From Longimicrobium terrae (lineage in GTDB: Bacteria; Gemmatimonadota; Gemmatimonadetes; Longimicrobiales; Longimicrobiaceae): a stretch of 41,350 nt of DNA. Both the position numbers and the translations under genes were made by a program. This document shows, in pieces, positions 27,083 through 34,788 of this stretch; positions within the stretch are counted from its first letter, which is position 1; every line of letters begins with the position of its first letter. The notes under the pieces were generated by a model. That model saw nothing but the letters and a program-made list of their open reading frames with translations, was not told the DNA's origin and did not search any database. The stretch spans positions 1-41,350 of the forward strand of contig NZ_JACHIA010000012.1 in assembly GCF_014202995.1 (NCBI RefSeq), written 5' to 3'.

Positions 27083-27423
27083 GGGATGATGCGGTGCGTT
27101 GGGCGGAGTTCGACGGCGGCCCCCACCCGGGCTCGTACTACTCGCCCACCCTCCCCCAAAAAAGACTGGGGGAGGGTTGGGGCGGGCGGATAGCTCGATG
27201 CGGGTAGCGGAGCTGGGAGGCGCGAAGGAGTATCCTGAGCGGATGAATCCGCCGCTCGAACACCGCAAAGCCCCGACACCGGCCACTGGCACGTCCGGTT
27301 CGGGGCTTCAACTGCATCGGGATTGCGCCACCCGCGACGCAATCCGCCGCCGCGCTGAGGTCTCCCCCTCTCCCGCTTGCGGGAGAGGGGGCCGGGGGGT
27401 GAGGGCTGCCCGCGGCCGCGACA
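27083..27423. repeat. Dispersed palindromic repeat element, copy 1
   Basis: Copy 1 (about 341 bp) of a mosaic repeated at 34789-35197. Blocks in order: GGATGATGCGGT; GGCGGCCCCCACCCGGGC; a hairpin CCCTCCCCC-AAAAAAGACT-GGGGGAGGG; GAGCGGATGAATCCGCCGCTC (self-complementary ends); AAGCCCCGACACCGGCC...GGTTCGGGGCTT (hairpin); GAGGTCTCCCCCTCTCCCGC-TTGC-GGGAGAGGGG (hairpin); and an end block with GCCCGCGGCCGCGAC. It has no coding capacity. It lies between thiD and a convergent gene. Confidence 0.85.
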
Positions 27424-27527
27424 ATCCGTCCGGAACACACGAATCCGCAGTTGTCTCCTTCCGTGCGCGGCTTGCACCGGCAGGGGCCGGGAGAGCAGCC
27501 GCGATGCGCCGTCATCCCCCGAAGCAG
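27424..27527. other. Intergenic remainder after the repeat
   Basis: About 100 bases between repeat copy 1 and the terminator at 27528. No gene or site is recognised. Confidence 0.4.
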
Positions 27528-27561
27528 AAGGGCCCCGCACTCGCGTGAGTGCGGGGCCCTT
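27528..27561 (-). terminator. Terminator of the small membrane coiled-coil gene
   Basis: A perfect 15-bp stem (27528-27542 with 27547-27561) around the loop GCGT, 30 bases past the stop on the minus strand. A/T pairs at the base leave short T-runs on both sides, so it may also stop transcription arriving from thiD. Confidence 0.8.
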
Positions 27562-27590
27562 TCGTCATCCATCCACCGAAACCGGCGCGA

Positions 27591-27938
27591 TCAGCGGTTG
27601 GCCAGTGCGGATTCGGCGCGGGGCGCCTCGGCCGTGGCGATCTCCGGCGTGGCGAGGCGCTGGCGGGAGCCGCTCTCCAGCTGGCGGCGGAAGTCCGACT
27701 CGTCCGACAGGTCGCGCAGCGCGCGGTCCATCCCGTGAAGCTGCTCTTCCATCAGCGCCAGGCGCCGCTCCATCAACAGCGTCGCATCGTTCTGGCCCTG
27801 GATCTCGCGATACCGGCCCAGCGCCTCCATCAGCGGCTTCAACGCCACACGCATCGTAATGCCGGTGATGGGGATCAGCACGGTGAGGCTGCCGAGAATG
27901 ATCCCCGTCATCGCGACGAGTGCTTCGGTGGGCTCCAT
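27591..27938 (-). CDS. Small membrane-anchored coiled-coil protein
   Basis: A 115-residue protein. One membrane helix is near the N-terminus (about 10-32, GIILGSLTVLIPITGITMRVA). An amphipathic helix rich in Glu, Met and Leu follows (about 40-85: NDATLLMERRLALMEEQLHGMDRAL) and suggests a coiled coil, then a disordered tail. The start is set by AGGAG 9 bases upstream of the ATG. I do not recognise a family; small proteins with this layout often scaffold envelope complexes. It is monocistronic, with a terminator on the 3' side. Confidence 0.75.
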   Translation of the reverse strand: MEPTEALVAMTGIILGSLTVLIPITGITMRVALKPLMEALGRYREIQGQNDATLLMERRLALMEEQLHGMDRALRDLSDESDFRRQLESGSRQRLATPEIATAEAPRAESALANR

Positions 27939-28163
27939 GGAAGCAAACTCCTGAATTTGATGATGTGCGGGCGCGGACAGGCCCGGGCGAAAGGCGCACC
28001 CGGGCCAGAGGCGCGTCTGCGCCGGTCCGGGGGCTGTACGGCAGAGATGAATCGTGAGTTTCGCGCCCGTGAAGCCGGGCGTGACGGAATGTAACGCGAG
28101 GCGCGCGTGGCGTGTATTCCTTCCGGATCGCGCGTCCCGTCCAACGCGGCGGGACGGGATCCA

Positions 28164-28197
28164 TCCGTGGCGCGCCCGGGGGAGGGCGCGCCACGGA
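28164..28197 (-). terminator. Terminator of the purine nucleoside phosphorylase gene
   Basis: A perfect 14-bp stem (28164-28177 with 28184-28197) around a 6-base loop, starting 11 bases past the stop on the minus strand. There is no T-run. Confidence 0.7.
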
Positions 28198-28207
28198 GGA
28201 ATGCGCG

Positions 28208-29059
28208 TCAGTTGGCGGCTTCGGAGGCCAGGTTGCTCCCGGCGATGCGCGGCAGGACCCCGCGGACGAGCGCCGCAAGCTGGTCGCGCACGCGTGCGCC
28301 CACTTCCATGACCTCGTCGTGCGACAGCTTCTGCCCGCCCAGCCCCGCGGCCAGGTTGGTGATGCACGAAATGCCCAGGCACTTTACCCCGATGGCCGAG
28401 GCCACCAGCACCTCAGGCACGGTGGACATGCCGACCGCGTCCGCGCCCAGCCGTCCCAGCATCCGCACTTCCGCCAGCGTCTCGTAGCTGGGCCCCAGCA
28501 GCCCCGCGTACACGCCCTCCGTCACCGGAATGCGAAGGTCGCGCGCCACCTCGGCGGCGGCGCGGCGGAACGCCAGGTCGTATGGCTCCGACATGTCGGG
28601 AAAGCGCGTTTCCCCCGGAAAGGTGGGGCCGATGAGCGGGTTGCGGAACATGAGGTTCAGGTGGTCCGCGATGATCATCAGGTCGCCGGGCACGAAGCCG
28701 GGGCGAATGCCGCCGGCCGCGTTGGTCAGCAGCATGGTTTCCGCGCCCAGCGCCGCCAGCGCGCGGATGGGGAGCGCCACGTCCGCGGGCTCCCATCCCT
28801 CGTACAGGTGAAAACGGCCCTGCATGGCGACGACTTCCACGCTGTTCATCCGCCCGGCCACCAGCTGCCCCGCATGCCCCGCCAGCGCCTGCGTGCGGCG
28901 CGGAAACCCGGGGATTTCGTCGAAGGGAACGCGCACGGCGTCCTCGATTTCATCCGCCAGCCCGCCCAGGCCGCTGCCCAGCACCAGGATGGCGTGCGGC
29001 GCGCGGGTAAAGCGCTCGCGCAGAAAGGTAACCGTGTCGTGAATCGGGGTGCCGTGCAT
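28208..29059 (-). CDS. Purine nucleoside phosphorylase (trimeric type)
   Basis: A 283-residue phosphorylase that splits inosine or guanosine with phosphate in purine salvage. Diagnostic motifs: LVLGSGLGGLAD (phosphate loop), MQGRFHLYEGW, LTNAAGGI, the purine-binding region YAGLLGPSYETLAEVRML, VGMSTVPE and GISCITNLAAG. The length fits the trimeric class. The start is ATG 29059, which has GGAG 10 bases upstream; ATG 29071 would add METL and would hide that ribosome site inside the gene. Confidence 0.95.
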   Translation of the reverse strand: MHGTPIHDTVTFLRERFTRAPHAILVLGSGLGGLADEIEDAVRVPFDEIPGFPRRTQALAGHAGQLVAGRMNSVEVVAMQGRFHLYEGWEPADVALPIRALAALGAETMLLTNAAGGIRPGFVPGDLMIIADHLNLMFRNPLIGPTFPGETRFPDMSEPYDLAFRRAAAEVARDLRIPVTEGVYAGLLGPSYETLAEVRMLGRLGADAVGMSTVPEVLVASAIGVKCLGISCITNLAAGLGGQKLSHDEVMEVGARVRDQLAALVRGVLPRIAGSNLASEAAN

Positions 29060-29262
29060 CAGCGTCTCCATGGTGGACCGGGAAAGCGCCAATCTCAACC
29101 GCCGCTCCGCCCGCGTCAACGGCACCCCGGGCCAGCACCCGCTCCAGGCGGGTCATCCGCGGGCGAGAGAAACATCTGCCGCCCCGGACCCTTCCCTTTC
29201 AAGCCATCAGCAGCGACATTAGTCGACACCCACCTTTCCACGTTTTTTCTGGAGAACGTACC

Positions 29263-29529
29263 ATGAAGAAGCTGAAGCTCGAGCTGGACCAGCTGGAAGT
29301 CAGCTCGTTCACCGCGCAGGACGAGGAGAAGGCCAGCGGCACCGTGAATGGCATGGCGACGTACTACCCCGACGGGTGCCGCCCCAGCTACTACAAGACG
29401 GAATGCCTCTGTACGGGCGCGGAAGGGTGCTATCCCTCGCTGTACTGCAGCCAGGGCGGCGTCGGGCCCGGCGAGCCGTACGGCACCTGCTACGCGGGGT
29501 GCATGACCAACGCGAACGGCGAGTGCTGA
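29263..29529 (+). CDS. Peptide precursor with pinensin-like leader (Cys-rich core)
   Basis: An 88-residue peptide. The leader (MKKLKLELDQLEVSSFTAQD) matches the K-L-x-L-(D/E)-x-(L/V)-x-V-x-S-F pattern shared with five further peptides at 32148-33658. I associate this leader with pinensin-family lanthipeptides and related RiPPs of Bacteroidota and Gemmatimonadota. The C-terminal part (from about residue 38) has seven cysteines among Ser, Thr, Tyr and Gly, a plausible substrate for thioether rings or disulphides. GGAGA lies 7 bases before the ATG, inside the loop of a possible 5-bp hairpin (29240-29259). A strong terminator follows. No modification or export gene is adjacent. Confidence 0.82.
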   Translation: MKKLKLELDQLEVSSFTAQDEEKASGTVNGMATYYPDGCRPSYYKTECLCTGAEGCYPSLYCSQGGVGPGEPYGTCYAGCMTNANGEC

Positions 29530-29556
29530 TCGTTCCGGCACGGCGCGGATAGCGGA

Positions 29557-29590
29557 AAAGGCCGGCCCGGATGCATTCGGGCCGGCCTTT
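29557..29590. terminator. Bidirectional terminator between precursor and aldo/keto reductase
   Basis: AAAGGCCGGCCCG (29557-29569) pairs perfectly with CGGGCCGGCCTTT (29578-29590), loop 8 bases, followed by GCTTTTC on the plus strand. It lies between the stop codons of two convergent genes and can serve both. Confidence 0.88.
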
Positions 29591-29613
29591 GCTTTTCACA
29601 CCTTTTCCGACCG

Positions 29614-30600
<987 letters not shown>

Positions 30601-30680
30601 TCCCGCTCTCCGTTCAGAATTCCGAGATCCTGCTGCCACCCGCCACCGCCCGCACACTCCGCGCCGGTGCGTCCCGGCGG

Positions 30681-31190
30681 ATGGTTCGCGCATGGCGGGC
30701 CGCTCTCGCGCTGCTGGCGTGCGGGGCGGCCGGGTGTGCCGCGACGGAAAAGGATACGGCGGACGCGGTGGCGGGCTGCTACGCGCTCCGCTGGTTTCAC
30801 GCGGACACGCTGGTCAGCGCGCCCGGCCTGCCGGACAGCGTGCGCCTGGACACCGCGCCGGACTGCCCCGCCTGCCGCGGCGAGTCCGCCCGCGCGTGGC
30901 GGATCACGTTCGCCGGGCACCGCCGGGAGCCCGAACCCGTGACCGACACCATGGCGCCGCCGCTTCCCCGGGAGTGGGACCGGCTGTATCCGTCCGCCCG
31001 ATGGACGGTTCCGGCGCGTGGCTCGGTGCGGATGGTTTTTCACGACAACTACACGGGGTATGTCCTCGCTCTCCGGGTTGATGGCAACGAACTGCGCGGA
31101 ACGTCGCGGTTCACGACCCATGAGGGCGGCGTGCCTCCCTCGCCGCCCGATCCGGTCATCGCGACCCGCTTCGCCTGTCCGGCGGACTGA
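30681..31190 (+). CDS. Lipoprotein of unknown function
   Basis: A 169-residue protein. The signal peptide [19 protein letters not shown] has a lipobox-like AAGC with C19. The mature part has cysteines in [16 protein letters not shown] and RFACPAD that may pair. No family is recognised. ATG 30681 is chosen because it sits directly before the signal peptide; the frame opens earlier, at 30591, but that start would overlap the divergent gene and bury the signal. Confidence 0.7.
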   Translation: MVRAWRAALALLACGAAGCAATEKDTADAVAGCYALRWFHADTLVSAPGLPDSVRLDTAPDCPACRGESARAWRITFAGHRREPEPVTDTMAPPLPREWDRLYPSARWTVPARGSVRMVFHDNYTGYVLALRVDGNELRGTSRFTTHEGGVPPSPPDPVIATRFACPAD

Positions 31191-31208
31191 CCGGCGGGAT
31201 CACGATCC

Positions 31209-31252
31209 TTGACGCGGCACCACCGTCGCACAATACTTAATCACATGCTTAA
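31209..31252 (+). promoter_or_regulatory. Leaderless promoter and palindromic operator of the ArsR gene
   Basis: TTGACG (31209-31214) and AATACT (31232-31237) are 17 bases apart. The expected start point, 6-8 bases on, coincides with the ATG at 31245, and there is no ribosome site. TTAATCACATGCTTAA (31237-31252) is a near-palindrome (12 of 16 positions symmetric) that covers the end of the -10 box and the start codon, a natural site for autorepression by the encoded ArsR protein. Confidence 0.65.
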
Positions 31253-31589
31253 CCATCCTCCGTCACTCGACCTCCTGTTTCACGCGCTGGCCGATCCCAC
31301 CCGCCGGGTCATGGTGGAACGGCTGAGCCGCGGGCCCGTGTCGGTAAGCGACCTGGCGCAGCCGCTCACCATATCGCTTCCCGCCGTCATGCAGCACCTG
31401 CGGGTGCTGGAGGAAAGCGGGCTGGTGCGGTCGGAAAAGGTGGGGCGGGTGCGCACCTGCCGCATCGAGCCGGCGGCGCTGCGCAGCGCGGAGCAGTGGA
31501 TCATGGACCGGCGCGCCACGTGGGAGCACCGCCTGGACCGCCTGGGCGAATTCCTCGCGGCGGAGGACCGACCATCAACCCCGGAGTAG
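31245..31589 (+). CDS. ArsR-family transcriptional regulator
   Basis: A 114-residue winged-helix repressor. It starts LDLLFHALADPTRRVMVERL, followed by the recognition helix region VSDLAQPLTISLPAVMQHLRVLEESGLV and the wing SEKVGRVRTCRIEP. There is no metal-binding CxC motif, so it belongs to the non-metal ArsR group that is commonly paired with an SRPBCC protein, as here. The partner gene follows after 3 bases. The transcript seems leaderless and the operator overlaps the start codon. Confidence 0.93.
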   Translation: MLNHPPSLDLLFHALADPTRRVMVERLSRGPVSVSDLAQPLTISLPAVMQHLRVLEESGLVRSEKVGRVRTCRIEPAALRSAEQWIMDRRATWEHRLDRLGEFLAAEDRPSTPE

Positions 31590-31592
31590 ATC

Positions 31593-32051
31593 ATGGCCGA
31601 ACGATCGGTGGAATACGCGACCTTTTCGATCGAACGCACCTATCCCGCCGCTGTCGAGCGGGTGTATGCCGCCTGGGCGGATCCGGCGCGCAAGGCGGAG
31701 TGGTTCGCCTGCCACGCGGACTATTCGATGGACTTTCGCGTGGGCGGGCGCGAGTTCAGCCGCGGGGGTGAGCCCGGCGGGCCGGTGTACACGACGGAGA
31801 TCCGCTTTCAGGACATCGTTCCCGGCGAGCGCATCGTCTACACGTACGATGTCCTGCGGGATGAGGCGCGCATGTCGGTTTCCGTCGTCACCGTGCTGTT
31901 TGAGCAGGACGGCGGGGGCACGCGGATGACGTTCAACGAGCAGGGCGTGTTTCTGGACGGCCACGACAACGCCGCGCAGCGCGAGCACGGAACGCGGATG
32001 GGGCTGGAGCGGCTGGACGCACTGATGGGCGGCGGCGTCCCCGTGCACTGA
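31593..32051 (+). CDS. SRPBCC/AHSA1-domain protein
   Basis: A 152-residue START-like protein. Typical landmarks: FSIERTYPAAVERVYAAWADPARKAEWF, FRVGGREFSRGGEPG, GERIVYTYD, GTRMTFNEQGVFLDG and a C-terminal helix ending in ERLDALM. The fold is a hydrophobic-ligand cavity. In ArsR-SRPBCC pairs its ligand or reaction is usually unknown; it may sense or remove a compound that relieves repression. It is separated from the regulator gene by 3 bases, so they form one operon. The shared terminator at 32091-32121 follows. Confidence 0.92.
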   Translation: MAERSVEYATFSIERTYPAAVERVYAAWADPARKAEWFACHADYSMDFRVGGREFSRGGEPGGPVYTTEIRFQDIVPGERIVYTYDVLRDEARMSVSVVTVLFEQDGGGTRMTFNEQGVFLDGHDNAAQREHGTRMGLERLDALMGGGVPVH

Positions 32052-32090
32052 TCCGCTTCGCGCCACATGCGGTCCGGTACGGTGGACGAA

Positions 32091-32121
32091 AAGAGGGCCG
32101 GGAGCGATTCCCGGCCCTCTT
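32091..32121. terminator. Bidirectional terminator between the SRPBCC gene and the leftward peptide array
   Basis: AAGAGGGCCGGG (32091-32102) pairs with CCCGGCCCTCTT (32110-32121), loop 7 bases. T-rich tails follow on both strands (TCTTATCC on plus, TTCG after the stem on minus). It lies between two convergent transcription units. Confidence 0.88.
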
Positions 32122-32147
32122 TCTTATCCGCGGAACTGGCGTGCGGA

Positions 32148-32318
32148 TCAGCGCGTGTCCGGGCAGGTGCAGTCAGTGGCGCAGCGCGTCCAGTCGATGT
32201 ACGAGGGCGCGAACACCGCTTCCCGCGCGAGGACGGTGCCGGCATCGCCGGTCCGCTCGGCCGTGACCGCAAACGACTGCACCGACACCGCATCCAGGTC
32301 CAGCGTGAGCTTCTTCAT
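32148..32318 (-). CDS. Peptide precursor 1 of the leftward array
   Basis: A 56-residue peptide. The leader MKKLTLDLDAVSVQSFAV carries the shared K-L-x-L-D-x-(L/V)-x-V-x-S-F signature. The end of the peptide (from about residue 38) has three cysteines (DWTRCATDCTCPDTR) with nearby Thr. AGAAGG lies before the ATG, inside a GCAAGGCGAG sequence also found before the next two genes. It is the last gene of the leftward trio and the most diverged. It is probably post-translationally modified by enzymes encoded elsewhere; unmodified secretion cannot be excluded. Confidence 0.8.
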   Translation of the reverse strand: MKKLTLDLDAVSVQSFAVTAERTGDAGTVLAREAVFAPSYIDWTRCATDCTCPDTR

Positions 32319-32388
32319 CTGCCTTCTCGCCTTGCTGTTGAGGGAAGTTGAAAATTTCCAATCGGCCGCCAATCCCGCCACCGGCCGG

Positions 32389-32544
32389 TCAGCGCTCGTC
32401 GTCGCGCGTGCAGCTGGTGATGCACTGCGACGGCCGCCACGACGGTTCCGCGGCCTCGTCCGCGGCCTGGGGCGCGCGCACCGCGTTGCCGACGGCAAAG
32501 GACTGCACCGAGATCGTATCCAGGTCCAGGGTAAGCTTGTTCAT
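32389..32544 (-). CDS. Peptide precursor 2 of the leftward array
   Basis: A 51-residue peptide that I translated from the sequence. The leader MNKLTLDLDTISVQSFAV matches the family. The last 14 residues, RPSQCITSCTRDDE plus R, are identical to those of precursor 3, while the middle (GNAVRAPQAADEAAEPSW) differs, so leader and core are conserved and the linker drifts. There are two cysteines, three residues apart, with Ser/Thr between. GAGG precedes the ATG. The array has 70-90-base gaps between members. The acidic DDER end is unusual for a lanthipeptide core. Confidence 0.78.
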   Translation of the reverse strand: MNKLTLDLDTISVQSFAVGNAVRAPQAADEAAEPSWRPSQCITSCTRDDER

Positions 32545-32610
32545 CCGCGCCTCGCCTTGCTGTGGGAAGACTGCGTTCTTCGCGTGGTTGTCCGGTCCCG
32601 CGCGGCGGGA

Positions 32611-32784
32611 TCAGCGCTCGTCGTCGCGGGTGCAGCTGGTGATGCACTGCGACGGGCGCAGGTACGAGGGCGCGAGTTCCTCGCCGTCGTGGCCGCGCAC
32701 CGTGCCCCACGTGGGCGTCGCGCCCTCTTCCGTCGCAAAGGACTGCACCGAAACCGAGTCCAGCTCCAGCGTGAGCTTCTTCAT
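32611..32784 (-). CDS. Peptide precursor 3 of the leftward array
   Basis: A 57-residue peptide and the first gene of the leftward trio. The leader MKKLTLELDSVSVQSFAT is followed by a Gly/Glu-rich linker and the C-terminus YLRPSQCITSCTRDDER. Core and flanks are repeated at the DNA level in precursor 2 (about 45 bp around 32389-32433 and 32611-32655 differ at only one or two positions), so the trio grew by tandem duplication. AAGGCGAGGCGAGG precedes the ATG. A promoter should lie in 32785-33196. Confidence 0.8.
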   Translation of the reverse strand: MKKLTLELDSVSVQSFATEEGATPTWGTVRGHDGEELAPSYLRPSQCITSCTRDDER

Positions 32785-33196
32785 CCTCGCCTCGCCTTGC
32801 ACAGGGTAGACAGGAACCTTTTCCGCTCATTCACGCGAATTGCGGACCACCATCACACAATCGCCACCCGCAATCAGAATGTCAGCGATATGGCGGATCA
32901 GGGACGATCCCGTACACTCCTTCCCGCCCCGTGGTTCGCATGGGGACTGCCGAACCCCGAATCGAAAGACTCTTTTCCAGACCCTCTTGCGCGAATGGCG
33001 ATGTACGGCGACATTCGTTTCACGCGCACACATTCGGCCACAACGGCAGACTTCGAGATGAGCTTCGACACCGCTTCCAGAACACGGGCGCGGATGTCGG
33101 GAACGGGCTGGCTGGGCGCGCGATCCGGGCAGTACAGAGGAGCGGGGCCGCACACCCCGTGATCCATCACTCGCAGACCTGAACCGGGAGCACGCC
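32785..33196. other. Divergent control region between the two peptide arrays
   Basis: About 410 bases between the first leftward and first rightward precursors, less GC-rich in its middle. It should hold the promoters for both arrays, but I could not fix -35/-10 pairs. From 33105 on it matches the sequence upstream of the second rightward precursor (from 33395). Longer open frames in it have no ribosome site or recognisable content. Confidence 0.55.
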
Positions 33197-33370
33197 ATGA
33201 GCAAGCGCAAGCTGAAGCTGGAAGACGTGGAGATCGAGTCGTTCGCGACCGCCCGCGCCGTTGAAGGAAAGGGTACCGTGGAGGCCAACGAGATGGAAAC
33301 GGTCGGCGAGGGCACCTGCATGGGCCAGACCGGCGCGTGCACGGCCTGCCCTCCTCTCCACTGCTACTGA
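33197..33370 (+). CDS. Peptide precursor 1 of the rightward array
   Basis: A 57-residue peptide. The leader MSKRKLKLEDVEIESFATAR is a variant of the family signature (KLKLEDVEIESF). The core TCMGQTGACTACPPLHCY has four cysteines (41, 48, 51, 56), several Thr, and an aromatic C-terminus. GGGAG precedes the ATG by 7 bases. The core fits T-C-x-G-Q-T-G-x-C-T-x-C-x-P-x2-C-Y, shared with the next gene, so selection acts on core and leader. A short CCCGGC/GCCGGG hairpin follows the stop. Confidence 0.8.
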   Translation: MSKRKLKLEDVEIESFATARAVEGKGTVEANEMETVGEGTCMGQTGACTACPPLHCY

Positions 33371-33490
33371 GGCACGCTGGCCCGGCTGCGCGCCGGGCTG
33401 GCTGAACGCGCAGAATCCGGGGAGCACAGAGGGAACGGGGCCGCACCCGCCGTCGATCCATCACTCGCATACCTGAGCCAGGAGCACACC

Positions 33491-33658
33491 ATGACCAAGC
33501 ACAAGCTGAAGCTGGAAGACGTGGAGATCGAGTCCTTCGTGACCGCCGCCACGCCCAAGGCCGAGGGCACGGTGAGAGCCAACGCCATGCGCACCGAAGA
33601 CACCTGCCGCGGCCAGACCGGCCTTTGCACGGGCTGTACGCCGATCGCCTGCTACTGA
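33491..33658 (+). CDS. Peptide precursor 2 of the rightward array
   Basis: A 55-residue paralogue of the preceding peptide. The leader MTKHKLKLEDVEIESFVTAA is nearly identical, and the core TCRGQTGLCTGCTPIACY keeps all four cysteines (39, 46, 49, 54) and the C-terminal CY. It differs by one Met/Arg swap and changes in the last loop. AGGAG precedes the ATG by 6 bases. It has its own copy of the upstream control DNA. A strong terminator follows 12 bases after the stop. Confidence 0.8.
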   Translation: MTKHKLKLEDVEIESFVTAATPKAEGTVRANAMRTEDTCRGQTGLCTGCTPIACY

Positions 33659-33670
33659 AGCACCGCTGAC

Positions 33671-33701
33671 TCCGTCCCCCGCGCCCGGCGCGGGGGACGG
33701 A
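33671..33701 (+). terminator. Terminator of the rightward peptide array
   Basis: TCCGTCCCCCGCG (33671-33683) pairs with CGCGGGGGACGGA (33689-33701), loop CCCGG, followed by TTTGC. Confidence 0.82.
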
Positions 33702-34126
33702 TTTGCTGGGGAGCATGGGGTGCGGCCCCACTCTCTCTTTCCGACACCGGGGAGCCACGCCAGCACGGCGCGGCTTCCCGGTTCCGCGTTCGGGGCGGGA
33801 TGGGATGAGGATGGCGGATTCGGTGCGTCGGAGGGGAGCTTACGCCGGAGGTACCCAAACAGAGGTCCATGTGCTCTGGATGGTGCCGCGCGGTTGGAGG
33901 GGCCCCCTCTCCCCGGCCCTCTCCCCCGCTCCGCGGGAGAAAGGGAGACCTCAGCGTGGCGGATGGCGCGGTGGATCACGGCAGTTGCTCGGGAGGCGGA
34001 GGTCCCGCGGATCGGGGTGATTGCAGGCCAGCGCCGCCGAGTCTGCGCCCGCCGTTCCTGGGCTGAAGCTGGCGGAACGCATCGTGCTCGTCGCGGGGGG
34101 ATGATTCGGGGCCTGAGCCAGGATGG
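33702..34126. other. Intergenic region containing an inverted repeat fragment
   Basis: About 425 bases with no convincing gene. Positions 33894-33955 match, in inverse orientation, the last hairpin block of the dispersed repeat (CCCTCTCC ... GGGAGACCTCAGCG). The rest is unassigned. Confidence 0.55.
33894..33955. repeat. Dispersed repeat, inverted partial copy
   Basis: The text GGAGACCTCAGCG with the preceding CTCTCCC...GGGAGA hairpin is the reverse complement of the block GAGGTCTCCCCCTCTCCCGC at 27356 and 35131, with some divergence. Only this one block is present. Confidence 0.65.
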
Positions 34127-34705
34127 ATGATGCGGTGGATGATGATGGCGGCGTGCGCGTCGCTGGTGGCGGGGAGCGCGGCCGCCCAGACGACCCCGGC
34201 GGATACGACCGCCTGCGGCGGCAACGGTGCGGGACGGGCGGTGGCGGATTCGGTCGCGGGCGACTCCGCGGGATCGGCGATGATCCGCATCGACGCGCGG
34301 TTCACGGCGGAGTCCATCCGCTTGAACGCGCCCGCGTCGGCGCGCGTGGTGGTGCCCGGGTGCGCTCCGGGCAGCGGCGTGCGCGTGGAGCGGCAGAACC
34401 TGCCCGAGCGGCTGGAGCCGGGGACGACGTACCGCAACGGCGGCATGCGCATCATCATCCAGGCGGATGCGGTGCTGGCCTGCCGCCTGGCCGCCGCCCT
34501 CGCCGCGCCGACGGGTACGTCCGCTGCGGCGGGGCTCGATCAGGCGATCTGCGGCCCGGCTCCCGATCCTGCAGCGGCTGCGCCGACCGCGACGACGACC
34601 GTGTCACCATCGGCGCCTGCATTGAGACCGGCGCCTACATCGACAACGGCACCTCCACCCGCGACGACACCTGCATCACCGACGCCTGCACCCAGGACGC
34701 CGTAG
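34127..34705 (+). CDS. Secreted protein of unknown function with Pro/Thr/Ala-rich tail
   Basis: A 192-residue protein. The signal peptide (MMRWMMMAACASLVAGSAAAQ) has a cleavage site near residue 20. The compact middle (about 50-143) has three cysteines (VVPGCAPG, VLACRLA, AICGPAP), and the last ~45 residues are low-complexity Pro/Thr/Ala, often seen as a wall-spanning or disordered linker. No family is recognised. Two adjacent ATGs (34127 and 34130) are possible; the ribosome site is poor. A classic terminator follows 45 bases downstream. Confidence 0.65.
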   Translation: MMRWMMMAACASLVAGSAAAQTTPADTTACGGNGAGRAVADSVAGDSAGSAMIRIDARFTAESIRLNAPASARVVVPGCAPGSGVRVERQNLPERLEPGTTYRNGGMRIIIQADAVLACRLAAALAAPTGTSAAAGLDQAICGPAPDPAAAAPTATTTVSPSAPALRPAPTSTTAPPPATTPASPTPAPRTP

Positions 34706-34750
34706 CACGCGGAGTTTCCGGTAAAGTCCTGGCCGACGAATTCGGGCATC

Positions 34751-34779
34751 AGCCTCACGGTCCTGCCGTGGGGCTTTTT
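34751..34779 (+). terminator. Rho-independent terminator
   Basis: AGCCTCACGG (34751-34760) pairs with CCGTGGGGCT (34766-34775, one G-T pair), loop 5 bases, followed directly by TTTTT. This is the most classical terminator in the window. Confidence 0.92.
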
Positions 34780-34788
34780 GCGTGCATG

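Larger units (their letters stand above)
33105..33658 (+). repeat. Tandem duplication of a promoter-plus-precursor unit
   Basis: The unit starting GGGCTGGCTG at 33105 recurs at 33395. In both, GATCCATCACTCGCA-ACCTGA is followed by a GGAGCAC ribosome site and the precursor ATG, 92 and 96 bases from the unit start. The period is about 290 bp. Upstream DNA, leader and core are conserved, and the middle of each peptide has diverged. Confidence 0.8.

Noticed and set aside
27083-27423. Insertion sequence or transposon
   Set aside because: The repeat has no transposase frame, and I see no clear terminal inverted repeats or target-site duplication. It is kept as a non-coding dispersed repeat.
33461-33979. 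A 172-codon leftward frame opposite the second rightward precursor
   Set aside because: It crosses the terminator and repeat fragment and is the shadow of a precursor whose leader and core are conserved in the other direction.
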